34,541 bases of DNA from Blautia sp. (GCA_017475035.1 JAFVGK010000097.1:1-34541), one strand, 5' to 3'; numbered from the stretch's first letter, positions 1 through 9,001 are shown. The notes: generated by a model from the sequence alone, not told the origin. Program-made: numbers and translations.

Positions 1-267
1 CTGACAGAAAAACAAATTCGAAGGGCAGTTGAAGCAAGGTTTAGGGATACCGAAGAATTCTCCGCAGAATCAAAATTCCGTAACGGTGTAGAAACATTAC
101 CTTCTGTATTACGAAGAAGATATAGGGTTGACGAAATGCCTGTCAGGGGATTAAAGCGAACAAAATTCCGGTTCGGGCTGTCTATTGGAGGTCTCAACTT
201 CATGAAATTACTGAAATTCATGAAGGGTAGGGGAAGTGCGCCCAAAATGCAGCCGTGTTACTCCTGA
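1..267 (+). CDS. C-terminal part of a DDE-type transposase (cut by window edge)
   Basis: Frame 1 is open from the first base to a TGA at 265-267 and gives 88 residues. The segment is rich in Arg and Lys and ends in the pattern PSVLRRRYRVDEMPVRGLKR followed by a hydrophobic LNFMKLLKFM tail. This resembles the C-terminus of IS1182/IS4-like DDE transposases, where an R-R-Y-x-V-x-x-x-x-V-R-G-L run precedes the last helix. The family call is from memory of that pattern, not from a search. The N-terminal part, including any catalytic DDE residues, lies outside the window, so it cannot be said whether the element is intact. No terminal inverted repeat is evident between 268 and 464. Confidence 0.5.
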   Translation: MTEKQIRRAVEARFRDTEEFSAESKFRNGVETLPSVLRRRYRVDEMPVRGLKRTKFRFGLSIGGLNFMKLLKFMKGRGSAPKMQPCYS

Positions 268-307
268 TCAGGGGTATATTGTGTGCCAAAGAGGCGAAAT
301 CATGCTG

Positions 308-313
308 TATAAT
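308..313 (+). promoter_or_regulatory. possible -10 box upstream of the Hsp70-like gene
   Basis: A perfect TATAAT lies at 308-313, preceded by CTG. No good -35 box lies at the ideal distance: TTGTGT at 279-284 is too far, leaving a 23-base spacer. It would put a leader of roughly 145 bases before the ATG at 465. Plausible but weak. Confidence 0.3.
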
Positions 314-464
314 CAGCTGAGAACACGAGGAAACTCCCCGATGGAATGACATCAAGCTAAAAAAGGACAGAAATAAAGCTCTAAAAAGCATGAGAATATT
401 CCGACAATTCATAGAACCCGTGAGGAACACCTTTTTTCTTGGGTTTTGTCGATGCAATCATATA

Positions 465-2666
465 ATGAAAAAAGCGTATATCGGATATGATCTTGGTGAC
501 GGAGAAACCATTACCGACCTTGCGATTCTGGACGAAGAAGCAGTAAGAACTTCTATTCAGATGCATTTTAGCGAAATGGAGATGCCTGACATCAACGAGG
601 CAGGCAAGGCAATTCCTACCGCGTTTGCACTGGATGCTGACGGGGAAGTCATCTTTGCCTCCAGCATACTGGAGGACCCTATGTTGTATCAGCGTATCTG
701 TATCAACTTCAAACGCTGTCCGTCAGATATGATTAAGAAAACAGATGAGAAGAGGACGAAGGAGCTCGTTGATATTTTTAATGCCGGCTGGCCTGCTCCG
801 GAGAGTGTTCCTGAGGTGGATTTTGACAGGCTCAGTGAGTTTGCGGATGCAGTCATCACCTTTACAGACGCCATATTCAATAATGGCAAGTATAACACAA
901 AGGTACATGACGCCATTATCTCTTGTGATTCAGTGATGTTCTGCGTGGGACATCCCACACGGTGGAACAAGCTGGATGTGGCGATTTATAAGTCCATACT
1001 GGAAAAAAGTGTACTGGGAAACGGCACATACGCCGGAAAGAAATCGGAGCTTATGTTAGACGCGGAATCGAGAGCTGCCTTTCTCTATGTGCGCGATAAG
1101 GCAGGCGTGACGATTCTTCCCAAGGGAAAAGCCGCATTGCTGCTCGATATGGGTTCCTCTACCATTGACATCACAGCCACAACGTCCGATTCCCGCAATC
1201 ACCTCTACAATAGTGGCAACAATTATCTGGGTGTGCGCAGCATCGATTTTCTGATCCGCGATTGGTATCTTGAAAAGCTGAAGGAGGATGCGGAGGACTG
1301 GAAGGTCTATGAGGAACTGATCAGCCTCAATCCCACCTTGGAAATGGCGTTGACACTGAGCTGCCGCAAAGCAAAGGAAACAATCTATTCGGTCGCTGCG
1401 AAGCGTGCCAGAATTAGCTTTGCCGATTTTGCATCGGTTCGGCTCTCACAGGATATCTTGAATGAGCTGGTTTACAATCGACCAATTTCGAAGGTTCTTA
1501 AAGAGACGATTAGTATTCCGGATGATGTGGCCGTTGCGCTGGGAGACAAAACCTGGATTACCCTCTTCCGGGAATTTCTGAATGATCAAAAAAAGAAGCT
1601 TGCAACGCAGAAAATCGATGTTGGATGTATCTTACTGACAGGAAGTGCATCCAAGATGCCTTTTGTCAAGGAGCTTGTGACCGAAGTGTTCAACGATCTC
1701 GGTAAGGACCGGGTACTCAGCGACATGAACCCTTCACGGTCCATCTCTATGGGGCTCGCGTTAGTTGGACCGAATGACTATAAAGCGAGGGAGTTCAGCC
1801 TTGCGGTTGAAGATATGATCCGGACCATTGTACCAAAATGCATCGATAGCTCCATCGGCGATCTGGCTGACAGCCTGAGCAAGGTTGTGGAGAACGTTGT
1901 ATTCTCTATCGTAATGAAGCGAATGAAGGAATGGAAAGAGGGTAAGTTTACCACCCTGAACAGCATGACACGTGCAATCGAAAACGATTGCTCCAAGGAT
2001 AAGCTGGACGCACTGCTCCGGAAAAATGAGGCGTATAACAAGGCAATCAGCGACTGGGTGATTAATAAGGTCGGTGCGGATATCGCTATCCAGATGAAAA
2101 GCCTTTGCCAACGCTTCGGTGTTACGAACATTACTGTGGATCAGCTTAATGTGTTCAAGATTCCTTCCGTAAAAATCGAGGGACTCCCCAATCCCACTGA
2201 GGGTATGCTGGACACAATCATGACTGTTGTATCCTTGATTGCGGGCGTGATTACTTACATTGTTCTTCCGACAGTGATTGGCGTAATAATTGGACTGATC
2301 GCCCTTATCTCCGGGGATATTGCACTGCTGTTGCTGGGTCTGCTGCTTGCTATACCTGAAGCTGGCCTGGTGCTGCTGATCGCTATCGCTGGCGTGGCTG
2401 TGGTAATAGCGATACGCAACGGTATGGAGGAAGCGAAGAAAGAGATTCTAAATAAAATCCAGCAATATGACTTGCCGGGTTGGTCCCGTAAACTGGTGTC
2501 TGACGAAAAAGTGGTTGAGAAGCTGAATAACTCCAACATACGCCTGAAGATCAAGGAAGCCATCATGAGCAAGGAGTCTAAAGATCAGATCATTTCTTCC
2601 GTGACCCAGAGTATTCGTGAACAGATTGAGCAGAGGATGGAAGTAATCAAGTATCTGATCAAATAA
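465..2666 (+). CDS. Actin/Hsp70-like ATPase with C-terminal membrane segment
   Basis: The 733-residue product carries the actin-fold ATPase signatures of the Hsp70/MreB/ParM superfamily. A phosphate-1-like motif near the N-terminus reads IGYDLGDGETIT, a phosphate-2-like motif reads LLLDMGSSTIDIT, and an adenosine-type motif reads ILLTGSASKMPF, followed by the Hsp70-like NPSRSISMGLA. Residues about 581-651 form a long, very hydrophobic stretch, probably two or three membrane segments. A charged tail of about 80 residues follows. Classical DnaK has a substrate-binding domain at that end and no membrane anchor, so this is not an ordinary chaperone. I chose the ATG at 465 because it places the nucleotide-binding motif at the extreme N-terminus, as is usual for the fold. 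An in-frame ATG at 390 would add 25 residues, and neither has a strong ribosome binding site. It is the first gene of a same-strand run ending at 10135. Its role there, assembly or gating of a membrane complex, is inference. Confidence 0.8.
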   Translation: MKKAYIGYDLGDGETITDLAILDEEAVRTSIQMHFSEMEMPDINEAGKAIPTAFALDADGEVIFASSILEDPMLYQRICINFKRCPSDMIKKTDEKRTKELVDIFNAGWPAPESVPEVDFDRLSEFADAVITFTDAIFNNGKYNTKVHDAIISCDSVMFCVGHPTRWNKLDVAIYKSILEKSVLGNGTYAGKKSELMLDAESRAAFLYVRDKAGVTILPKGKAALLLDMGSSTIDITATTSDSRNHLYNSGNNYLGVRSIDFLIRDWYLEKLKEDAEDWKVYEELISLNPTLEMALTLSCRKAKETIYSVAAKRARISFADFASVRLSQDILNELVYNRPISKVLKETISIPDDVAVALGDKTWITLFREFLNDQKKKLATQKIDVGCILLTGSASKMPFVKELVTEVFNDLGKDRVLSDMNPSRSISMGLALVGPNDYKAREFSLAVEDMIRTIVPKCIDSSIGDLADSLSKVVENVVFSIVMKRMKEWKEGKFTTLNSMTRAIENDCSKDKLDALLRKNEAYNKAISDWVINKVGADIAIQMKSLCQRFGVTNITVDQLNVFKIPSVKIEGLPNPTEGMLDTIMTVVSLIAGVITYIVLPTVIGVIIGLIALISGDIALLLLGLLLAIPEAGLVLLIAIAGVAVVIAIRNGMEEAKKEILNKIQQYDLPGWSRKLVSDEKVVEKLNNSNIRLKIKEAIMSKESKDQIISSVTQSIREQIEQRMEVIKYLIK

Positions 2667-2695
2667 CCTGCTTTTTTTCTAAGGAGGAAAAGTAC

Positions 2696-3700
2696 TTGAA
2701 GATTGAAATATGCTATGATCATATCCGGCCGTATACTTTTGTAATGATAGAAGGAAAGCCTGTGTCACAGTCTGACATTTATGGTTTCTTATACCCGGTC
2801 CGAGGATATGTGCTGCAGACCTGGCTCAATCCGTCCGGTTCCTGGCGAGGACTTAAGAACGAAATGATGGATCTGACACGTGAAGAGCCTTCCCGGCTCG
2901 TATTCTACGGCAGAGAGATTGACTATCTTGATTTAGAAAGAGCGCTTAACGGTCTTTTAAACTGTCAATGCCAGTTTGTTTACGCTGATTATACCGATGT
3001 CTCGGTAAAGTATCTTGCCGAGGCAGAAAAGTGCTTTGAGAATATAGTGAACACACCGGTAGTAATGGACCGGGATGATTCCGATACGACCAGAACGATG
3101 GCGGAGCTTTTCCCGGAGCAAAAAGCCAGAATCACTGGTCTGGTACGTCAACAGGAAAGGGAATGGCTGTCAACCATCAACACGCAATCTGATTTTTTCC
3201 GGTGCGCGAAAGACGATGGGTGCTGTCTGATCAACGGGGACCGAATCCTTTCATATGATAATTACGGTATGATTGATACCCTTATGACAGGGCTCAGGCG
3301 TTCTCCTGACATGATTGTGGTCGCTTTCGCCTCTGATGAAAAGAAGGCGGATTTCATCAACTTCAACACACAGTACAAAAACCATACTGTTACCTTCGTT
3401 CGATCTGATGAAGCGGCCTGGAAAGAAACACTCAGAGTAAAGTATGGAGTGCCCTGGGAATATCGGAAGAGGCTTGAACGGCTGAGGCGTTGTTATAATG
3501 TGCTGACGTCATGCTTTTTGACGGAAGAGGATGAGAATACCGGAGATGAAGTTTCCTCTATGTCCAGTCACATCAGAAACGCCATACGGAAGAAATATAA
3601 GAAGCGCTGGGCTGCGCACCAGAAAAATCAAATGGACCGCCTGTACAGTCTCCTTTATGGCATCGATTATATCAAGAAGGGAGTAGAACTAAATGCATGA
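2696..3700 (+). CDS. Unrecognised 334-residue protein, partner of the flanking ATPases
   Basis: The start is a TTG at 2696, supported by an AAGGAGG at 2681-2687. No recognised domain was found. The first half has alternating hydrophobic and charged stretches typical of a globular alpha/beta protein. The C-terminal 60 residues are strongly basic (for example RKKYKKRWAAHQK), which could contact nucleic acid or an acidic partner. There is no signal peptide or membrane segment, so it is probably cytoplasmic. The gene lies 29 bases after the Hsp70-like gene and overlaps the next gene by 8 bases (3693-3700), so co-translation with the HerA-like ATPase is likely. Function is unknown. The tight coupling suggests an adaptor or subunit for one of the two ATPases. 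Confidence 0.75.
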   Translation: MKIEICYDHIRPYTFVMIEGKPVSQSDIYGFLYPVRGYVLQTWLNPSGSWRGLKNEMMDLTREEPSRLVFYGREIDYLDLERALNGLLNCQCQFVYADYTDVSVKYLAEAEKCFENIVNTPVVMDRDDSDTTRTMAELFPEQKARITGLVRQQEREWLSTINTQSDFFRCAKDDGCCLINGDRILSYDNYGMIDTLMTGLRRSPDMIVVAFASDEKKADFINFNTQYKNHTVTFVRSDEAAWKETLRVKYGVPWEYRKRLERLRRCYNVLTSCFLTEEDENTGDEVSSMSSHIRNAIRKKYKKRWAAHQKNQMDRLYSLLYGIDYIKKGVELNA

Positions 3701-6700
3701 GGTGACTCTTCATCATGACACACTCTCGCTCGCGGAAAAGATTATCATGCAAACACAGTATAGTGAGCTTGCGTCTATAGAACCTGACCATCTCGCGGCT
3801 GAGACAGAGCAGATCATTCCGGGAAATGTGGCCTGCCTGTTTAAAATCACAGAATTCGTTTATAACCGTGAGGAGAATACGATGGCCAAGATTACCACAA
3901 TTCTCAATTCTCTGCATTCTTGCGGCGCGTCCTGTATGCTGCTGATCAAATGCGTGAACGGAAGCTGTGAGATTTATATCGGCGCGATTAACAAGCAGCG
4001 CTATGACAACGTTTTCTTCCTAAACACGATTCGCGATGTACTGCGCAATGGAATAGAAGGCAATATGCCAGGTACCGAGATTCAGGAGATTTACGCGCGC
4101 AACGATATTGAAGACACACTCAGGGAGTGTATTGACAACGGCTTTGACAGCCAGTGTATCTCTGCCGTTTCATGTATGTCCGGCGATTGGGATACGTCGA
4201 ATAACATTGCGCCAAATGGAATCGAGAGGCTGTTTGAGGCTATCGGCAACAAGAACTTCTCTATCGTCATCCTGGCAGATCCGGTACCCGGCGAAAAAAT
4301 CCAGATGATACGCCACGGATATGAAGAACTTGGCTCTCAGCTTTCCGCATTCGAGCAAAGCTCACTTGCCGTGCAATCCGGAAAAAGCACAACAGTTTCC
4401 AGTAATTACTCTGTCAGCGTGAGCCAGAGCATCGGTAAGAGTATCTCCTATACACAGAGCCACACAGAAGGAAGCGGATGGAGCAGACAGAAAGACAACC
4501 GTTCCGGCAAGCTGCTTACCATGGGCGCCTATCTGCTGACTAAAAATTACCTTGCGATGAATGCGGTTTCCACAATAACCAGCAATCCATCTGAGAGTGA
4601 AAGCAGCCACAACGATAACAGCACGGGCTTTCAGACTGGTACGACAGTTAACGACCAGACGGGTAGTCAGAAGGGCTTTGGGGAATCATTCGCCAGCAAT
4701 GAGGGAATGACGCTTACATATAATTCCAAAAACTACCATATTAAAGCTCTCCTGGAGCGAATCGATTGGTACCTGAAATGGCTCAACAGCCGCGAAAACT
4801 ATGGCATGTTCAATTGCTGCGCCTACATTGTTTCCAGCAGCGCAGGCACGAATATGATGGTAGCAAGTGAGTACCAGGCACTGCTGCAGGGCAAGCGTGA
4901 ACTGAATCAGCCCGCCACATATAATACCTGGACCCAGGAGAATCATGTGGATCAGGTAAGGAAATATCTGATGCATCTGTCCCATCCGGTTTTCGAGATT
5001 AGCGGCAGTACAGAACATAGTGCCTTTACGCCAGCTATGCTTTTAAGCAGCGTGGAGCTGTCCAGGCATCTGGCGTTTCCTCAGCATTCTGTGGTAGGAG
5101 TTTCGGTGAGCCAATATGAAGCGTTCGGCCGCGAGGTGGTGCGTAAGGCTGCTTTGCGATCCGGTAAGACCATTCGCATTGGCTGTGTGCACCATATGGG
5201 AAAGGCGATTGAACACAGGCCTGTGATATTGGATCTGCAGAGCCTGACGGCGCATACCTTTATCGCTGGTACCAATGGGTCGGGTAAATCCAACGCTGTC
5301 TTCAGGATTGTGGAAGAACTGATGAAATCCAAGGTTCCCTTTCTGGTGATTGAGCCGGCAAAGGGTGAATACAAGAATGTCTTCGGTAGAGAAAACAATG
5401 TATTCGTATACGGGACAAACGAAAAAAAATCGGAGCTGTTGCAGTTGAATCCATTCTGGTTTAACGACGATGTCAATGTACTGGAGCATATCGATAAACT
5501 TGTTGAGGTGTTTAATGCGAGCTGGTCCATGTATGCCGCAATGCCGGCAGTTCTTAAAGCTGCGATTGAAAACGCTTATAGAGCTTGCGGGTGGAATTTG
5601 GAGGACTCGTCTTATCCCGGAGAGATAAATGTATTTCCGACCTTTGAGGATGTGTTGTCTGAGTTTGATCAGAAAATGGACTCCACCGCGTTTTCACAGG
5701 AGGTCAAGGGAAATTACGTTGGCGCACTGTCAACTCGCATGGAGACAATGTGTAATGGCATTTATGGAAAAATCTTTGGCGGACGAAATTTGTCTGACGA
5801 AGAATTGTTTGACACAAATGTGATTATCGATCTCAGCAGGGTTGGATCTGGCGAAACCAAGTCCCTGATTATGGGCATGCTCGTGATACGGCTTCAGGAG
5901 TACAGGATGAAAAAGGAAGCCATGAATCTTTCGCTGCAGCATGTCACGATTCTGGAAGAAGCACATCATCTGCTCCGGCGGACCACCTCTGCGCAGAACG
6001 ACGAGGGAAGCAATATTCTCGGAAAGTCCGTGGAGATGATCTCCAATGCCATTGCTGAAATGCGCTCTTTTGGAGAGGGTTTTATCATCGTCGACCAGTC
6101 TCCCGGATTACTGGACATGTCTGTAATGCGCAACACGAATACGAAGATAGTCCTGCGTCTTCCGGAAAGCGGCGATCGTGAAATGGTGGGCAATACCATC
6201 GGGCTCAAGCCGGAGCAAATACATGAGATTTCGCGTTTAGGCACAGGCGTGGCGGTAATCTACCAGAAGGACTGGCGGGAGGCGGTGCTCTGCAAAGTTG
6301 ACAAAGCTGAACATGAGGAACAATTATATGGCTGGGATAGCAGAAACCGCCGGCGTGAAAGCAACTGCACGCTGATTCGTGCAATTCTCGGTGCCTGCGG
6401 AGTTGATATATTCCTCAAGAAAGAAGAAATGGATGATGCGTGTCAGAGTATCCGGTCCTGTGGCCTGTCCGGTAGGGAAAAGAGGCTGCTTTTAAAAATC
6501 CTGACGCAGAAAGGGCGGACCCCATTGACGGTTGCCAGCGGCATTATAAAGAAATTGTGCCTTGTGCGGATTCCAATGCCTCTGTCACCTGACGAGGAGG
6601 ATATCAAAGACTGGTATGCCCTGATCATGCAGAACGAGGAGCTGAAGATTTTCTATGACTCAGGCTGCATTCAGGGAATCCTGCTTTCGATTCTTGAAGA

Positions 6701-7223
6701 AGCTTGCAAGACCGATCCGCGTTATGCAGCTGGAATCATGGAGCTTTCTTCACTGATAAATCCGGGTGTAAACGAGGCATTGAAGAGCGCAAGAGGAATT
6801 GCTTTCCGACGAATTACGCCATTCTCCTTCAAACTGGAGTTACCTGAAAACACAGAGGAATTGAATCACGCAGTGGACCTTCTCTCAGAGTCTGACGCTG
6901 CCGACAGGGAGCTGGCGAATTTACTGAAAAAACATATTCAAAGCCATACGGTTCGGAAATGCAAAGTTATTTTCCCATATTCGACTATAGTCTGGCATAT
7001 TTTCAAAGGAGAAGCCTTGTGGAAAAACACGCAGTGGCTCATTGAGGAACAGAATGTGTCCGGTTGGGACAGCGCAATGCGAAAATGGGTTCGTTTTTTC
7101 ATGAATGCGGATAACTCGACGGAAAATTCCGTTTTGTCATTGCTGTTGCAGCACAAAGGGAAGAATCCGCAGGTTCAGCAGTTTTACCCTGACTGGCTAA
7201 AAAGCTTATATATGACAGTATAG
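3693..7223 (+). CDS. HerA/VirB4-like P-loop ATPase (DUF87-type)
   Basis: This 1176-residue protein has a Walker A at residues 526-533 (GTNGSGKS) and a Walker B at about 751-756 (VTILEE, then AHHLL). Between them lies LVIEPAKGEYKNVFG, typical of the HerA/VirB4/TraG group of ring-forming pumps that move DNA or protein. Downstream motifs (IIVDQSPGLLD, TKIVLRLPESGDREMVGNTI) fit the same group's sensor region. The first 500 residues are not recognised and contain a Ser/Thr-rich stretch at about residues 225-275. The last 300 residues after the ATPase core are also unassigned. There is no clear signal peptide or membrane helix. The start overlaps the preceding stop codon by 8 bases, with AGAAGGGAG just upstream. 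No NurA-like nuclease is encoded next to it, so a DNA-end-processing role is not supported. A transport or remodelling role linked to the peptide and protease genes is inference. Confidence 0.85.
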   Translation: MHEVTLHHDTLSLAEKIIMQTQYSELASIEPDHLAAETEQIIPGNVACLFKITEFVYNREENTMAKITTILNSLHSCGASCMLLIKCVNGSCEIYIGAINKQRYDNVFFLNTIRDVLRNGIEGNMPGTEIQEIYARNDIEDTLRECIDNGFDSQCISAVSCMSGDWDTSNNIAPNGIERLFEAIGNKNFSIVILADPVPGEKIQMIRHGYEELGSQLSAFEQSSLAVQSGKSTTVSSNYSVSVSQSIGKSISYTQSHTEGSGWSRQKDNRSGKLLTMGAYLLTKNYLAMNAVSTITSNPSESESSHNDNSTGFQTGTTVNDQTGSQKGFGESFASNEGMTLTYNSKNYHIKALLERIDWYLKWLNSRENYGMFNCCAYIVSSSAGTNMMVASEYQALLQGKRELNQPATYNTWTQENHVDQVRKYLMHLSHPVFEISGSTEHSAFTPAMLLSSVELSRHLAFPQHSVVGVSVSQYEAFGREVVRKAALRSGKTIRIGCVHHMGKAIEHRPVILDLQSLTAHTFIAGTNGSGKSNAVFRIVEELMKSKVPFLVIEPAKGEYKNVFGRENNVFVYGTNEKKSELLQLNPFWFNDDVNVLEHIDKLVEVFNASWSMYAAMPAVLKAAIENAYRACGWNLEDSSYPGEINVFPTFEDVLSEFDQKMDSTAFSQEVKGNYVGALSTRMETMCNGIYGKIFGGRNLSDEELFDTNVIIDLSRVGSGETKSLIMGMLVIRLQEYRMKKEAMNLSLQHVTILEEAHHLLRRTTSAQNDEGSNILGKSVEMISNAIAEMRSFGEGFIIVDQSPGLLDMSVMRNTNTKIVLRLPESGDREMVGNTIGLKPEQIHEISRLGTGVAVIYQKDWREAVLCKVDKAEHEEQLYGWDSRNRRRESNCTLIRAILGACGVDIFLKKEEMDDACQSIRSCGLSGREKRLLLKILTQKGRTPLTVASGIIKKLCLVRIPMPLSPDEEDIKDWYALIMQNEELKIFYDSGCIQGILLSILEEACKTDPRYAAGIMELSSLINPGVNEALKSARGIAFRRITPFSFKLELPENTEELNHAVDLLSESDAADRELANLLKKHIQSHTVRKCKVIFPYSTIVWHIFKGEALWKNTQWLIEEQNVSGWDSAMRKWVRFFMNADNSTENSVLSLLLQHKGKNPQVQQFYPDWLKSLYMTV

Positions 7224-7304
7224 CTACGGCTGCAAGTACCGCATTTCATAAGTCATGGTGCATTCCGCTATCATATTCACTGTTTGGGATTGGAGGGATC
7301 TGAT

Positions 7305-8015
7305 ATGAACCTGGAACAGAGGACCATCAATGAAGTTAAGCAGGACGATTTCAAAAAAGCCCTCTTCGATGAAACACAAGCCCTGGAACCGGAGAGAGTC
7401 CAAATCCCTGAGATTGGGGATGTTCTTGTCTGTGGCAATCTGTTTGATCTGGCAGACAGGCTGGACGACATACAAGGCGACAACATACTGAACGCCCAGG
7501 GAGACTGTGGCGTGGTGTCTGTAGTCAACATTGCCAGACTGTGCGGCATATCCTGTGACGAAAATGACGCCATTGTGAAGGCAGTACAATTACGTCTGTG
7601 TAATTATTCCACTGCCCTTGATTCTGCCGACAACGGAGGCACAAATGTATATCAGAGAAAGGCGTTGCTGGCGGAATATGGCATTTCATCCACTGTGTTT
7701 ATGGGTGATGAGCTTGCACCTGAGCAAATCGCCCGTCTGGTAGAGACTGGACATGCGGTTAATCTTGGAGTCAATGCCGGTTATGCATGGGGAAACGCAG
7801 ACTATATCAATGACGGCAGTTCAAATCACAGTATCATTGTGACCGGTTCCGCCCGTAATCCTGAGACACATGAACTTGTTGGATTGTTCGTCTGTGACAG
7901 CGGATACCCCGGGAAATCAAATGCTGTTTTTTTACCACTGGGAGTATTGGAAGATGCATACACGAACGCACCCGGTTCCAGTGCACTTGTGACAGACCGT
8001 CCGGTGAGTGTATAA
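7305..8015 (+). CDS. C39-like (papain-fold) cysteine peptidase
   Basis: The 236-residue product shows a papain-like triad in order: Cys68 in NAQGDCGVVSVVN, His175 in SSNHSIIVTG and Asp198 in VCDSGYPG. QGDCGVVS-type Cys motifs and a late NHSIIVTG His motif are typical of C39-like domains, which in peptide-export systems cut leader peptides after a Gly-Gly site. Here there is no fused ABC transporter or membrane segment, so this is a free-standing soluble enzyme. I use the ATG at 7305, which has GGAGGGA at 7292-7298; a TTG at 7284 would add 7 residues and lacks such a site. It lies 81 bases after the HerA-like gene. A role in processing the 96-residue peptide at 8593-8883 is inferred from position, and that peptide has no obvious Gly-Gly site. 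Confidence 0.75.
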   Translation: MNLEQRTINEVKQDDFKKALFDETQALEPERVQIPEIGDVLVCGNLFDLADRLDDIQGDNILNAQGDCGVVSVVNIARLCGISCDENDAIVKAVQLRLCNYSTALDSADNGGTNVYQRKALLAEYGISSTVFMGDELAPEQIARLVETGHAVNLGVNAGYAWGNADYINDGSSNHSIIVTGSARNPETHELVGLFVCDSGYPGKSNAVFLPLGVLEDAYTNAPGSSALVTDRPVSV

Positions 8016-8033
8016 TAAGGAGGGAATGATCTG

Positions 8034-8543
8034 ATGCTTTATTATGAGATTATTTCAGAGCTGAAGAAGAAGGCCGCATACTGCTTTGATGATGCTGTCT
8101 GCCTTTCATATGCAGTTCCAGAGATAGAAAATGGAATACGAGTCGACAAAGCATTTTTATACAGAAATACGCTGGATACGAGCAGAACTCGCCCGTTTGC
8201 CGTATTGGTCACAGCTGCTGATGACGGCAGGATTGTATTGCTCGCAGATTGTCACTACAGCGACTTTGTGGATCCCGGGAGGTTTCCATTTTCCAGGAAG
8301 CTGGATTATCGGATGCCGGAAAAGGAGAGCGTGGAGGATTTTCAGATGGAGCAGCATATGATCCGCAAGCTATATGAAGCGGTCCGTCTGTTTGCGTTTC
8401 AGAAGGGATTAGGGCTTGAGCAGAAGCAACTTCTGGAAAAATACCATTTCCTGTTTTCACACGCTGTACCGAAAGATCTCATTCCTTTTTATGAGGCGTT
8501 GAGTCCTCGCTTTGAAGCATGGATTCAGAGCGAGATATATTGA
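8034..8543 (+). CDS. Unrecognised 169-residue protein
   Basis: The ATG at 8034 follows AAGGAGGGA at 8017-8025, 18 bases after the peptidase stop, so it is clearly translated as part of the same operon. The protein is soluble, with no signal peptide or membrane segment. The middle contains a beta-rich part (FAVLVTAADDGRIVLLADC) and a helical C-terminal third. No family was recognised. A substrate-recognition or immunity-type partner for the neighbouring peptidase or radical SAM enzyme is possible from its place, but nothing in the sequence decides it. Confidence 0.7.
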   Translation: MLYYEIISELKKKAAYCFDDAVCLSYAVPEIENGIRVDKAFLYRNTLDTSRTRPFAVLVTAADDGRIVLLADCHYSDFVDPGRFPFSRKLDYRMPEKESVEDFQMEQHMIRKLYEAVRLFAFQKGLGLEQKQLLEKYHFLFSHAVPKDLIPFYEALSPRFEAWIQSEIY

Positions 8544-8592
8544 AAAAAATGAGATTCCATGAAATATTTTTATAGAAAGGTCAGGGGAATTC

Positions 8593-8883
8593 ATGAAAGA
8601 GGTTATCATGCCAATTGAAGAGATGAAAGAAACTCAAGAGATCAGAGAAGGATCAGATGCGGAGGCGCTGGAGACTGAGGCGGCGGTTCAGGGAACTGGA
8701 TTCAGGGAGGAGACAACAAATGATATTCCCAAATCCATCGCAGATATACTCCAACTGAGCGAATCTGAAAAGCAGGTATATATGAACATCGGCAATACAG
8801 TGGAGCACATGCCTGTTGAGGGACGAATTATTGGTTACAAGAAAGGCTCTTGTAACGAGCGCCTGATTCCTATTCATAATTGA
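8593..8883 (+). CDS. 96-residue candidate precursor peptide for the radical SAM enzyme
   Basis: A small, acidic protein whose first 45 residues are Glu-rich and probably disordered (KETQEIREGSDAEALETEAA). Its C-terminal 30 residues change character to VEGRIIGYKKGSCNERLIPI, with the only Cys of the protein. An acidic leader followed by a Gly/Cys-containing tail, directly upstream of a radical SAM/SPASM gene, is the usual layout of a ribosomally made, post-translationally modified peptide. The start at 8593 has AGGGGA upstream; a second in-frame ATG at 8608 is also possible. Against the call, there is no Gly-Gly cleavage site, no repeated core and only one Cys, so it may instead be a small regulatory or scaffold protein. 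It lies 49 bases after the previous gene and 118 bases before the radical SAM gene. Confidence 0.6.
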   Translation: MKEVIMPIEEMKETQEIREGSDAEALETEAAVQGTGFREETTNDIPKSIADILQLSESEKQVYMNIGNTVEHMPVEGRIIGYKKGSCNERLIPIHN

Positions 8884-8950
8884 TGAAAAGATTCGGGGAT
8901 ATGGGTTTATGCGCCTGAACCGATAACCTGCAGTGGACTGACAATGAAGT

Positions 8951-8972
8951 TTATCAGTAGATTATCAGTAGA
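8951..8972 (+). repeat. 11-base tandem direct repeat before the radical SAM gene
   Basis: TTATCAGTAGA occurs twice in a row (8951-8961 and 8962-8972) in the 118-base gap between the peptide gene and the radical SAM gene. It could be a protein-binding site or chance; no promoter is clear around it. Confidence 0.6.
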
Positions 8973-9001
8973 GTCAACAGATAAAAACAGGGGTGAAAAC
9001 A

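Noticed and set aside
3693-7223. HerA-NurA DNA-end-processing system or known HerA-based phage defence
   Set aside because: No NurA-like nuclease or SIR2/DUF4297-type effector is encoded next to it.
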